Source: Halioglobus sp.
GTDB lineage: Bacteria > Pseudomonadota > Gammaproteobacteria > Pseudomonadales > Halieaceae
Assembly: GCA_028825045.1 (NCBI GenBank)
Contig: JAPKAY010000005.1
Location: 1 to 64,000 of the forward strand
DNA: 64,000 nt
Direction: 5' to 3'
Shown: positions 1 to 8,606 of the stretch, in pieces
How the letters are laid out: each line of letters starts with the position of its first letter
Numbering within the stretch: position 1 is the first letter of the stretch
Notes under the pieces: generated by a model
The model's database searches: none
Told to the model about the DNA's origin: nothing
Seen by the model: only the letters and a program-made list of their open reading frames with translations
Program-made: the position numbers and the translations under genes

Positions 1-1812
1 CCTGATATCGTCGTCGCTCATGCTCTCGGTCAATATCGACACCTGTTCGTACCTGCCGTTTTCAAAGTACAAGGTGGCCATGCGAGCCTGCAATTCCAGA
101 TTACCAGGATCCTGATCGCGCGATTCGATTAAGTACTTTTCCGCCTCCTCGTAATCACGGGTTGCCACAATCAGCTCTGCCCGAATACCGATAGCCTCTT
201 TGTCGTTCGGGAATGCTTTCAAATAGGCGGAGATAAGCGCCATCCCACGCTCTCCCTCCCCCGTACTGAGATATATTTTCGCCAGCGTCTTGGCCGCAGA
301 CGGTTCCAGGGGATCCAGCGACAACGTTTGCTCTAATAACGCCTGTCCCGTGCGCCAGTCGTTGACAGACAGGTGGATGGTAGCCAGCATTTTGAGCGGC
401 CCTACACTGTCAGGGAACTGCTGCTGCAGATTCTCTGCGATCGCCACCGCTTCTTTCAACTGGCCCTGTTTGAGCGCAGCGGCGGCCGACAGGAGCATCC
501 GGTCATAATCCTCAGATGCCACCTGCTGCTCCAACGCACTGGTCACTTCCGTAATATAGTCGCCGCGCATGGTCATCGCCAGGTTCAACATTTTCTGCAC
601 CGACTCATCATCCGGTGAGAGGGCGGACAACCGTTGTAAATAACCGACCGCTTCGTCTCCCTTCCCTTCCATTAGTGCCATTGAACCCAGCATTCCCAGC
701 GCCACAGCATCGTCTTCTTGAACTTCCAGCAACGTGCCAAGCCTCTCTTTAGCCGCGCCAAAATCCTGCTGTCGAATATTCAGAGAGGCAAACATGCGCG
801 CAACTTCAACAGAATTTGGAATAGTGTAGTAAAGCTGATTGGCAATAACCTGAGCCTGCTCCAGCTTCCCTTCCTCTAAATAACTGGCGACGAGGTACAA
901 TTTACTGAGCGGATTTTCCTCGTCAAATTCCACCGATTTTTCCAGTGCTGCCGTTGCCACGGCGTAATTCGATTGCCGAAAAGCGATGTAGCCTCTTACA
1001 AAATTCACATAAGGTTGATTACTATAGCCGGCGGCCTGCACCCGCCGAATATCAGCATTCGCCGCACCATATTTCTTCAACTGCGCCAGCACCATCGCGC
1101 GCCGGGCCAACACCAAAGAGGCATATTCACGACCCTCAATCGCCTTATCGTAAGCTTCCACCGCCTCAGGCAACGCGCCTTCGGCAGAATACAAATCACC
1201 AATCAGCGCCCAGGCGTCGGTTGATCCAGGGTCAATTTCTACAGCTTTTTTAGCCAAAGTCATCGCCGTCTCGCTTCGACCCACCTGCGCCTCATAACTG
1301 GCTTTGGCATGCACCGCCAGCGCTGAATTGTTATGGCGGTTTAGCGCCTCCGCTATGGTGGCGTCGGCCAGCTTGTATTGTTGTAGCTGCATTTGCGCGT
1401 GCGCCCGATAGGCCAGAATATCGGCCATGAACGGGCCCTCCAACTGCACAGGAAAGCGCTCGGTCTCGAAGATCACTCTCTCAAAGTCGCCCTGCAGATA
1501 AATCGCACTGACTAACAACAAGGTTAATTGCTCAGGCGGCATGCCCAGTTCCACCGCACGACGAATCTCTTTTTCTGCGGCCGCACCATCGCCCAGGGTC
1601 ACTGCCACGCCGACCATTTCGCTACGAATCTCAGCGTTGCCGGGGTCCTTTAATGCCGCGCTTTTAAGTTCGATATTGGCCGAAGCATAATCGCCGACAG
1701 CGATGTAATCACGGGCTTTGGCAATACGCTCTTCAGAGGTCATGTCTCTTGCGCACGAAACGACCAAGAGGACAGATACCACCACTAAACATTTTATAAT
1801 TAGTTTATTCAT
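1..1812 (-). CDS. prsT: PrsT-like TPR-repeat lipoprotein (3' end outside window)
   Basis: This frame is open from an ATG at 1812 to the left edge, giving the first 604 residues of a longer protein. Translation starts MNKLIIKC and continues into a hydrophobic leader ending VVSC, a lipobox with Cys at about residue 20 followed by Ala, which predicts an outer-membrane lipoprotein facing the periplasm. The rest is a chain of TPR-like helical repeats rich in Leu, Ala and acidic residues. Such very long TPR lipoproteins (PrsT family, usually about 900 residues) belong to exosortase A/PEP-CTERM exopolysaccharide loci and probably act in polymer assembly or export. The exosortase-linked acyltransferase and glycosyltransferase within 10 kb support that reading. 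The family name rests on architecture and context, not on alignment. Confidence 0.8.
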   Translation of the reverse strand, partial: MNKLIIKCLVVVSVLLVVSCARDMTSEERIAKARDYIAVGDYASANIELKSAALKDPGNAEIRSEMVGVAVTLGDGAAAEKEIRRAVELGMPPEQLTLLLVSAIYLQGDFERVIFETERFPVQLEGPFMADILAYRAHAQMQLQQYKLADATIAEALNRHNNSALAVHAKASYEAQVGRSETAMTLAKKAVEIDPGSTDAWALIGDLYSAEGALPEAVEAYDKAIEGREYASLVLARRAMVLAQLKKYGAANADIRRVQAAGYSNQPYVNFVRGYIAFRQSNYAVATAALEKSVEFDEENPLSKLYLVASYLEEGKLEQAQVIANQLYYTIPNSVEVARMFASLNIRQQDFGAAKERLGTLLEVQEDDAVALGMLGSMALMEGKGDEAVGYLQRLSALSPDDESVQKMLNLAMTMRGDYITEVTSALEQQVASEDYDRMLLSAAAALKQGQLKEAVAIAENLQQQFPDSVGPLKMLATIHLSVNDWRTGQALLEQTLSLDPLEPSAAKTLAKIYLSTGEGERGMALISAYLKAFPNDKEAIGIRAELIVATRDYEEAEKYLIESRDQDPGNLELQARMATLYFENGRYEQVSILTESMSDDDIR

Positions 1813-1973
1813 AGGGTCGAGTCACTCTCCAAAAACATCGTCTGTGAAACTGTAAAATTTTACTTGAGCTCTGACTGCACTTATCAATCACAACTTGTTA
1901 ATAACGCCTGTTTTAAACCCTCTTCGCGGTACCTGACCATTTTTAAAACCGCAGGGTGTAACGGGTGTGCAGA

Positions 1974-2651
1974 TCATTTACCGCCACTGGTTGTTGTTTC
2001 GATTTTCCGTGCAGGCACGCCTGCCCAATGTTCCCCGGGCGCGATTTGCGTGCCCTTTTTCACCACAGCACCCGCCGACACTATGGCACCATCGCCCACG
2101 GAGACGCCGGACATAATGATCGCGTGCGCACCGACAGTCACATTATTGCCCAGGATAATCCTCTCCAACGCAAAGTGGCTGCCCTCGATCGCGTGGGAGT
2201 ATAAGGTGGCAGCATGACCGATGATGGTGTTATCCCCAATTTCAGTCAGGGGCGGATCGAGTATTGTACCGGGACTGAAGCTGTTCGACCCGATCTTGGC
2301 ACCCAGTAAAGAATACACCAGCGTTTTAATTGGAACGGGTAAAAAATCAGTGCGAATCAGGGTGTTAAACAGCATCAAATAGAACAATATATTCACCTGT
2401 GCGGCAAATTCCGCCCGTGAACCGGGCTCGATATAACCTTCCTGAAGTGGACATAGGCGCAGAAAAATCCGGTACACAACAAAAGCCCAGAGGTAAACGA
2501 GCACAATGAGCGCGATGATAAAAATCACCCCATAGAAATCGCCCAACCAGTCCTTGCGAGCGAGAAAAATAGTGCTTACCACGGCCAACAGAATGCTTAA
2601 ACTCAGAAGAGTCAGGAAGAAACTGATCTGGCCCATTGTTATCTTTCTCAT
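1974..2651 (-). CDS. membrane-anchored left-handed beta-helix (hexapeptide) acyltransferase
   Basis: About 225 residues. Two hydrophobic segments (roughly residues 5-27 and 36-60) are followed, after a short linker, by hexapeptide-repeat sequence (about 125-215) with the isoleucine/valine periodicity of a left-handed beta-helix, including NNVTVGAHAIIMSGVSVGDG. This fold is used by O- and N-acetyltransferases of sugar and lipid substrates. The start at 2651 is chosen because GGGGTGAG lies 5-8 bases upstream; an earlier in-frame start at 2669 lacks a ribosome site. The gene lies between the glycosyltransferase and the PrsT-like gene on the same strand, so it probably modifies a sugar or lipid made by this locus. 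The substrate cannot be told from sequence. Confidence 0.8.
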   Translation of the reverse strand: MRKITMGQISFFLTLLSLSILLAVVSTIFLARKDWLGDFYGVIFIIALIVLVYLWAFVVYRIFLRLCPLQEGYIEPGSRAEFAAQVNILFYLMLFNTLIRTDFLPVPIKTLVYSLLGAKIGSNSFSPGTILDPPLTEIGDNTIIGHAATLYSHAIEGSHFALERIILGNNVTVGAHAIIMSGVSVGDGAIVSAGAVVKKGTQIAPGEHWAGVPARKIETTTSGGK

Positions 2652-2809
2652 GCTCACCCCGTCCAGCATCTGACTAGGGCAAATCTTATACCTACCTCAT
2701 TGATTAATCTACAGAATCCAACCAATCAACCTACCGAGCAGCGCGCCCCAAAGAACTGCAACCTGAAGTACAAAACCTAATCCGATAGGGATATCCCAGC
2801 TAAATTCGA

Positions 2810-4066
2810 TCAATTTTTACCGGCCTGCCTGCGTCGCTCAGGGTGTTCCCCAATCTGTTTGATGATCCTCTGAAACTCGATTGCTGAATCGTATTCGGTA
2901 AACCGCACGGCGAGCCGGCGGGCGGCTGCGTGCGTGGCGGCATCGTCGAGCACACGGGATATAACAGAATGTAGCGCCTTTACTTCGCAGGAACTTGCGC
3001 GCAGGCACTGCCCGGCACCGCTCTTTTCTATAGCCGCCATATTCAGGTACTGATCCAGGTTACTGGGCAGACCAACCACCGGGACCCCCTGCGACAACGC
3101 TTGATGGGTGGTCGGACTGCCACCATTGCAGATGACCAGACTGGCCATTTTCACTGCGTCTTCGCCGGGCAGATAAGATGCCACGTGCACATTCTCTGGC
3201 ACCAAGGATGGCACTGGCGCGCCTGCTGTGGACACCAGAGCGGTTACGTTAAGGCTTCCAAGAGTCGCTAATAGCATGGGCAGTAGACCCGCGGGTCCAG
3301 AACTGCCCAGGGTCACATAAACAATCGGGCGCTCCGACGGCAGACTTTGCCACCAATCAGGCCGAGGAACTTCAGGTGACCAGACTATTGGCCCAATGAA
3401 ACGGTGGTTCGGTGGAAGCTTGCGCATGCGGTACAAATCGGGCGCGTCCACATAAAGCGTGTAATTCGCGTGGGTGTACACCTCTCCCAAATCATAGCCC
3501 AGACTCGGCAACCCATAGCGTCGTCGCACTTTGTTCATCGGCCGGCAGTGCAACGCAAACGCCAGAGGACGCACCAGCGAAAACAAGGGCTGAGCCAACG
3601 CGGGTCCCAAAATACGGGTAATGGGCAGATCGGGCACAACATACTGCTGCTCACAATAGGGTGACCAATAGGCGTTACTCAGCGCAATATAAGGCACGCC
3701 TGCGAGCTCAGCACTTACGGCCAGGGACAGCCGAAAGTCACCAACGATGATATCCGGCTTCACGGCATCAATTACTCTCAGGTCTTCCTCTACATAAGAA
3801 CTGAGCGTGCTCACATCGTACAGGGGCTTCCCACCCGCCAGTGCCTGCATAAATTGCTGCGGCGATATCGAATTGATTTCATGCTCGCTAAACGCGAGGT
3901 CGCCCAGCAACTGGCGGTAGCGTGGATGGTGTGCCAGGTGAACAGCAAAAAGTTGTTCATCGAGCGCCTGGGCCAAGGCGACGGGCCGCGCAACGTGAGC
4001 GAGCGTTACTGCCTCCGCAAAAAATAACAGGCGTGTTTTGGGACGGGACGTCAATGGCCGGGACAT
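2810..4066 (-). CDS. GT1-family (UGT/MGT-like) glycosyltransferase
   Basis: 418 residues with the GT-B layout of UDP-glycosyltransferases: an acceptor-binding N-terminal half and a donor-binding C-terminal half from about residue 245. The UGT signature is present at about 311-340: NGG-SPTTH with His321, then QGVPVVGLP and the terminal D338-Q339 pair that contacts the donor sugar. Family members glycosylate small lipophilic acceptors such as macrolides, sterols, carotenoids or flavonoids rather than building polysaccharide. The ATG is 6 bases after the stop of the upstream ThiF-nitroreductase gene, which implies one transcript and coupled translation. I infer that it glycosylates the product of the neighbouring acyltransferase and nitroreductase; the acceptor is unknown. 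Confidence 0.85.
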   Translation of the reverse strand: MSRPLTSRPKTRLLFFAEAVTLAHVARPVALAQALDEQLFAVHLAHHPRYRQLLGDLAFSEHEINSISPQQFMQALAGGKPLYDVSTLSSYVEEDLRVIDAVKPDIIVGDFRLSLAVSAELAGVPYIALSNAYWSPYCEQQYVVPDLPITRILGPALAQPLFSLVRPLAFALHCRPMNKVRRRYGLPSLGYDLGEVYTHANYTLYVDAPDLYRMRKLPPNHRFIGPIVWSPEVPRPDWWQSLPSERPIVYVTLGSSGPAGLLPMLLATLGSLNVTALVSTAGAPVPSLVPENVHVASYLPGEDAVKMASLVICNGGSPTTHQALSQGVPVVGLPSNLDQYLNMAAIEKSGAGQCLRASSCEVKALHSVISRVLDDAATHAAARRLAVRFTEYDSAIEFQRIIKQIGEHPERRRQAGKN

Positions 4067-4072
4067 TCGGCG

Positions 4073-6037
4073 CTAACGGGGAGGTTCGACGAGAAGCTGT
4101 TCCAAAGGGGGACGCACGGAACGTGATTGCGGCGCCGCGCCAAAACCGATACGCCCCATATAGACTCTTTGCAGCGGGGATGCGCCGTCACCCAGAATTC
4201 GACTCAAATCTCCAGCCAGGCGCTCCGCAAGCATCGCCTCTGCCTCCACGACGGTAAACTTGCGCGCCTGAACCACATAGCGCGAGAAAATAACCGGGGT
4301 CATTTCCGGCTGGAACTGCAAGCCCTGACGCGTCGCCTCCAGCCAAAATCGCTGCACCGCTCGACCACCGCATAGGTAATCATCAACGGTGGTCATTGGC
4401 GCGTCGGCAAGAATGACAAAATGTGCCGCGCATCCCTGTGCCGTGCGCCAGTCCATTTGCAGACGCGGCAACCACGTCCCGGCCAAGTAACGATTCAGGA
4501 ATTGCACACGCTTCCAGCTCTGTAATGCCCAATGCATAATCTTACGCGTGGGAAGGTCAATGCCCAAAGCGCCCTCCGGAATACGGTCTTCGCTGAACTG
4601 CACCCCCCATTCAATATTCTGCCGGTGAACCTCGAACGCTTCAGGTGTCGTCAGCCGGATATGGGCATTGTGAAACAGCAGTTTTGCCATTTGCCTACGA
4701 CCAGCCTTACCTTCGATCCAAACGATCCGAAAGCCCGCAGGCACGGCCTGCTCCAGCGCGCGCTTTTGCGCTGAGGACAGAAACCGAGTAGACAGCGGAC
4801 TGCGCTGGGTGACCCGAGCCCTGATAAACGGGAACAGGGGATCCTGGGGAATGCCGTCATCGGCGACCAGCCGCACATCAATCATTGGCAGTTCTTCCGA
4901 TGAACCGGGTCGCAGCGTTGATTCAGCGCGCAGGCCCTCGGCGGAAGCGGCAATAGAAAGTGTTTCCAGCAGGGCACCAATGGCAATTTGACTGGAGGTT
5001 CCATCCAGATCATAAACACACCAGTCCCGCGTATCGTTGCCGTGAACTACCAGATGATGATCGTCAACGAGTTCAAATTTCCAGGGCTGGTCATTATCGC
5101 CACTGGGTGCCCAGCGCGCGAGATCCACAATCCGCTCAATCGGCCTGGTTCTCAGCTCTACGGCCGGCCGAGACGTTGCGGAGCCTGACATGGTCCGTTT
5201 GCGGGCGATCATCAGTCCCAGGCGCTGCAGGGGGTTTGCATTGCCCCAGGGCCGCCAGGTGGTTGTCAGGCGGTTGCGGTAAGCATCGAAGTGAATACCC
5301 CGTGGCGCCGCAGGTACCTCTCCTCGGTTGAGCAATATTTTCAATGCGTAAGTGCCTGCAAATCCGGCACACAGCTCGCAGGCCATAGGGGTCGATGGCC
5401 CCTTGCCAGCCTCGAAATCTATTCTGCTGTCATCCACCAGGTAGCCCATGTGCTGGGCCGCTGGCGCAAGACCCAACATGAAACGCAGGGCCTGCTCTTC
5501 CTTGGGCTGGCCCTTGAGCAAGAAATACTTCTCAAAGCTCATCTGTCCGGGGAAAAAGCACAGTATTGCTGCTCCCATGCCCAATGGAGCCGCCGTTATC
5601 GCAGGGATCCCCTTTTCATAACAGGCGGCGAATACGGCTTGGCGAATTTCCAGTGCAAAAAAATCGAGGGCATCGACATAAAGATCCACGCCCTCAAGAA
5701 AATCATCGAGATTATCGACATCGACACCCGCAGGAAACTGCTGAATCTGTAGGGTCGGATTAATTCCTGTGGCGAGCTCCACCATAACCTCGAGCTTGTC
5801 CCTCCCCAGGTGTGGCGTACTGGCACCAGCCTGGCGGTTGAAATTCGGCAATTCAAACTGGTCGAAGTCGGCAAGATTGAACGCGCCTATCCCCAGGCGC
5901 GTGAGCGTAAGCAGGTGACTTCCGCCGACACCGCCCATGCCGGCAATTGCTATACGCTTACTGCGCAGGATCTCCTGCTCCGCCTCGGTCAACCAGCCCA
6001 GATTGCGAGAGAAAGCTTCATGGTAATCAAATGACAT
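4073..6037 (-). CDS. ThiF/E1-like adenylyltransferase fused to nitroreductase domain (Rv1355c/MoeY-like)
   Basis: 654 residues in two domains. Residues about 20-255 form an E1/ThiF domain: GMGGVGG nucleotide loop at 33-39, then DFDQFELPNFNRQ at 57-69, matching the D-x-D...N-x-x-R-Q ATP-binding motif, and DALDFFALEIR near 122. Only one CxxC (CELC, 220-223) is visible, whereas MoeB/ThiF normally carry two pairs for zinc. Residues about 300-620 are nitroreductase-like, with WAPSGDNDQPW at 309-319 as FMN-binding start. The same order occurs in the mycobacterial Rv1355c (MoeY) family, whose reaction is not established. GGAG lies 6 bases before the ATG. It sits between the exosortase-linked acyltransferase and the GT1 gene. 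Activation of a carboxylate followed by a flavin-dependent redox step is an inference. Confidence 0.85.
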   Translation of the reverse strand: MSFDYHEAFSRNLGWLTEAEQEILRSKRIAIAGMGGVGGSHLLTLTRLGIGAFNLADFDQFELPNFNRQAGASTPHLGRDKLEVMVELATGINPTLQIQQFPAGVDVDNLDDFLEGVDLYVDALDFFALEIRQAVFAACYEKGIPAITAAPLGMGAAILCFFPGQMSFEKYFLLKGQPKEEQALRFMLGLAPAAQHMGYLVDDSRIDFEAGKGPSTPMACELCAGFAGTYALKILLNRGEVPAAPRGIHFDAYRNRLTTTWRPWGNANPLQRLGLMIARKRTMSGSATSRPAVELRTRPIERIVDLARWAPSGDNDQPWKFELVDDHHLVVHGNDTRDWCVYDLDGTSSQIAIGALLETLSIAASAEGLRAESTLRPGSSEELPMIDVRLVADDGIPQDPLFPFIRARVTQRSPLSTRFLSSAQKRALEQAVPAGFRIVWIEGKAGRRQMAKLLFHNAHIRLTTPEAFEVHRQNIEWGVQFSEDRIPEGALGIDLPTRKIMHWALQSWKRVQFLNRYLAGTWLPRLQMDWRTAQGCAAHFVILADAPMTTVDDYLCGGRAVQRFWLEATRQGLQFQPEMTPVIFSRYVVQARKFTVVEAEAMLAERLAGDLSRILGDGASPLQRVYMGRIGFGAAPQSRSVRPPLEQLLVEPPR

Positions 6038-6077
6038 ATTGAGCTCCGAACTCCCCGCGACAATGAACAGTCCGCCC

Positions 6078-6100
6078 CACGATCACAAAAACAAATCGTG
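6078..6100. repeat. inverted repeat CACGAT ... ATCGTG
   Basis: Two 6-base arms, CACGAT (6078-6083) and ATCGTG (6095-6100), are separated by an A-rich 11-base loop in the 154-base gap between the acyltransferase and the ThiF-nitroreductase gene. It could be an operator or a small RNA hairpin. There is no T-run, so it is not a standard terminator. Confidence 0.35.
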
Positions 6101-6191
6101 ACCACGGCAGATCGACTCGCATCTTATTCAGCAGCCTTCTGTCTGACAAGTGTACGGCGGTAAAAAAATGTGTGGCTCCATTCGTTCGCCA

Positions 6192-7022
6192 TTATGTGGC
6201 GAATGAATGGCCATACAGACTGGGTAACCAACTCGATGGGGACGACTGCGGGGGACTAGTTCGTGGAGCTACCCTGGCACTCTGTGGGGTATAGGATCCG
6301 CATGCGGCGAAATTGGAGTAAATGACCGCATAAAAAGCGCTGAGCTCATCCGGCATCCCCTTCATTATTTCACCCGTTTCAAAAAAGTAGGGCGCTCTTT
6401 GCCCATGGTATTCAATATTTTCACCGATACGATGGACGATCAAACCCGATCTTTTCAGCAGGCGCGGAAGAAAGGGCTCCATCATGGCAAAGCAGTAGGG
6501 CCGCCCCAGCAATTCACTCATCGCGAATCCAGATAGGATAGTAGCGACTGCAATGAGAGAAAACGTACGTTCCTCTCGCTTGCTGCAGTCTATTGCCGCG
6601 ACCTTGCCAAACCGTGACGCGCTCTCACCGGCTCTCCGCCTGAACGCTCCATCGACTCCCAAACGGGAAAACTCACAGATGGTATCTCGCCGGCCATCAT
6701 AGGGTCGGATACTTTTATCATCGATGGCATTGGCGCAGTACTTCTCCATTGGCATTTGGGAATGTTCATCTGGAAACACCAATCGCGCACAACCGGCACC
6801 CATTCCCGTAGCCTTATGCGTAATCAGGGAGTGCCTGGATTTCTCATCAAACTCATCAGTTTCAAGCTTATTTGGAAATGCTTCAACGGGCTCATAGTGA
6901 AACTCTTCACAGTAAATCCGATACCGGACTCGAAAAACCTGTTCCTGCTGCGCGGGTGTGGACGCCAATCCCACATCGAAGTAGCGCTGAAAGTCTTCTA
7001 CCAACGATGCACTCTTACTCAT
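6192..7022 (-). CDS. PEP-CTERM/exosortase-associated acyltransferase (autoinducer-synthase fold)
   Basis: 276 residues from the ATG at 7022, preceded by GGTGATT; an in-frame TTG at 7034 is the alternative start. The N-terminal half carries LuxI-like features: VFRVRYRIYCEEF at 29-41, a run of acidic residues ending DEFDE, then EFSRLGVD at 117-124. This pattern matches the PEP-CTERM/exosortase-associated acyltransferase family (relatives of N-acyl amino acid synthases and acyl-homoserine-lactone synthases), which transfer an acyl chain from acyl-ACP to an amine. These genes co-occur with exosortase A, as here. The product may be an N-acyl amino acid or a signal-like molecule. It is the first gene of the minus-strand run that continues through ThiF-nitroreductase and GT1. 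Confidence 0.85.
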   Translation of the reverse strand: MSKSASLVEDFQRYFDVGLASTPAQQEQVFRVRYRIYCEEFHYEPVEAFPNKLETDEFDEKSRHSLITHKATGMGAGCARLVFPDEHSQMPMEKYCANAIDDKSIRPYDGRRDTICEFSRLGVDGAFRRRAGESASRFGKVAAIDCSKREERTFSLIAVATILSGFAMSELLGRPYCFAMMEPFLPRLLKRSGLIVHRIGENIEYHGQRAPYFFETGEIMKGMPDELSAFYAVIYSNFAACGSYTPQSARVAPRTSPPQSSPSSWLPSLYGHSFAT

Positions 7023-7121
7023 GAGAATCACCAATAATTCGCTGCCACCTTAAAGGCCTTCCCACTGCTGCAGTGAACATAGCCATCTCGGCCATAACCC
7101 TATAATGAGTGCGATGGGTAT

Positions 7122-7622
7122 TCAATCGATATTGTTGCGGATATACCCAACCAGGTCATCCATGGCCTCATCGAGAATCCTGAAAACACGTTCAAACCCT
7201 TCGGTACTCCCATAATATGGGTCGGGCACCTCAATCAGTGATTCTCCGGCGTGATGACTAAGCAGTAAACTGATCTTATGCTGATGCGCCGGCAGACAAA
7301 CTTCAAGCAGATCGCTCACATTAAATTCATCCATCGCAAACACAAAGTCGCTGCTTAGAAAATCGCGTACGGTGACACGACGCGCTCGCATTCGCCCAAG
7401 ATTAATCCCCGCATACGCCGCCACTTTTTGCGCTCGCAAATCAGGTCTGCAGCCCGGACGGGACGCCTTTGTGCCCGCAGAGCATACTTCCACGGCATCC
7501 CTCAGCTCAGACCGCTCTATATAGAGCCGCAGCAGGCCTTCGGCGATGGGCGAACGACAGATATTTTCCGTACAAACCAATAGTACGCGGGTCTTGAGCT
7601 GCTTGCGCTGAAAGAAGGGCAA
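7122..7622 (-). CDS. low-molecular-weight protein-tyrosine phosphatase (Wzb/EpsP type)
   Basis: 166 residues. The active-site loop C17-TENIC-R23-S (C-x5-R) and the general-acid motif DPYYG with Asp134 are intact, so it should be catalytically active. In exopolysaccharide loci such phosphatases dephosphorylate the tyrosine kinase that drives chain-length control; no such kinase is visible in this window, so it may lie to the left. The start is a TTG at 7622 with GGAG eight bases upstream; no ATG exists before the catalytic loop, which makes the TTG likely. It is on the same strand as the acyltransferase 100 bases downstream. Confidence 0.9.
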   Translation of the reverse strand: MPFFQRKQLKTRVLLVCTENICRSPIAEGLLRLYIERSELRDAVEVCSAGTKASRPGCRPDLRAQKVAAYAGINLGRMRARRVTVRDFLSSDFVFAMDEFNVSDLLEVCLPAHQHKISLLLSHHAGESLIEVPDPYYGSTEGFERVFRILDEAMDDLVGYIRNNID

Positions 7623-7826
7623 CTAGAAGTCTCCGATCGCGCACCACGGTAACGTGGCTACGCCGAATCAATTTGTAATCATGCTAACAGAGAATAACAA
7701 ACGGCTGTCTTTGTGATTTCGTCAATTTGAAATAGATAACCCTGGCAACGACTCCCAATGCAGGTGACACAAAGTACAAGCGTTATATAAATGCGGTCCG
7801 CTTTGACATTGCGGGCCAACCGCAAA

Positions 7827-8606
7827 TCAAGGAGGACTCAACAAAGGCGATAGGTATTTTGCAGGGATCGCGTAAGTGATTCCTGACGGGTGGGATAGTA
7901 AGCTCTCCCTGGTCTCTTTCACCAGAACGCTGTTAATCACTCCAATGACGTGCCCGCGCTCAAGCTCAAAAACAGGACTGCCGCTATTCCCTGGATACGC
8001 CGTGGCATCCAGCTGAAATGCTGCAAACTGACCGCGCATGCGCCTGATCATTGCCGCATTAAGCCCACTGGAATTTGCTGAAGGCTGGGCCATTGGAGCA
8101 ATAGCCGAGACAATGCCCCGGTGTGTCACCGGATAAAGCCCCAGCGCCATACCGAGTGGGAACCCGGTAAAGGCGATTTTCTGGCCCTCTCTCACTGACT
8201 CGGAATTACCCAGCTGCAAAGCGGGCAGTGCCGGACCCTGAATTTCCAGCAACACCAGGTCGTGGCTTTCATCCCGCCGTATCTCAGTGGCCACGTAGGC
8301 CATCGCCTGGGCGCCATTTCCGGCAAAAATAGCCAGCGTCTGGTTGTTGTCCACATCCAGCTGTTGCGGGATCACATGCGCATTAGTAACAATCTGCAAG
8401 CCGTTCCCCACCACAAAGCCTGTTGCCAGGTAGGCCACACGGTCTACCTTTAGATTCGGCTGGCGCGGCGGATAGGCTGTTCCGACACCGACAACGGAAA
8501 GCCGCACCTTGTCAATCAGGTCGGGTAGCGGCAACGACCAGGCACATTGCGCCAGGACGAGAGTAATCAGCACACCGGCTCGACCAAAAGTCGCAACGCC
8601 TCTCAT
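7827..8606 (-). CDS. exported trypsin-like serine protease (S1/DegP-like, no PDZ)
   Basis: About 259 residues. A hydrophobic leader of about 25 residues predicts export. The catalytic triad is complete, numbered from the GTG: His at about 79 (TNAHV), Asp at about 118 (SHDLVLLE) and Ser at about 210 (GNSGSP). No PDZ domain follows, so this is a short single-domain form. The ATG at 8606 is taken as start, with a GTG two codons earlier (8612) as alternative. Its place between the exosortase-linked genes and the EpsB-type transferase suggests a role in processing cell-surface or PEP-CTERM proteins, but this is inference. Confidence 0.85.
   Translation of the reverse strand: MRGVATFGRAGVLITLVLAQCAWSLPLPDLIDKVRLSVVGVGTAYPPRQPNLKVDRVAYLATGFVVGNGLQIVTNAHVIPQQLDVDNNQTLAIFAGNGAQAMAYVATEIRRDESHDLVLLEIQGPALPALQLGNSESVREGQKIAFTGFPLGMALGLYPVTHRGIVSAIAPMAQPSANSSGLNAAMIRRMRGQFAAFQLDATAYPGNSGSPVFELERGHVIGVINSVLVKETRESLLSHPSGITYAIPAKYLSPLLSPP

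Noticed and set aside
2673..2690. GG-N10-GC match before the hexapeptide acyltransferase
   Set aside because: The -24 element (AGGTAT) is poor and the start point would be only about 10 bases before the ATG.
5291..5752. 153-codon plus-strand frame opposite the ThiF-nitroreductase gene
   Set aside because: Antisense shadow of the two-domain protein; composition is not protein-like.
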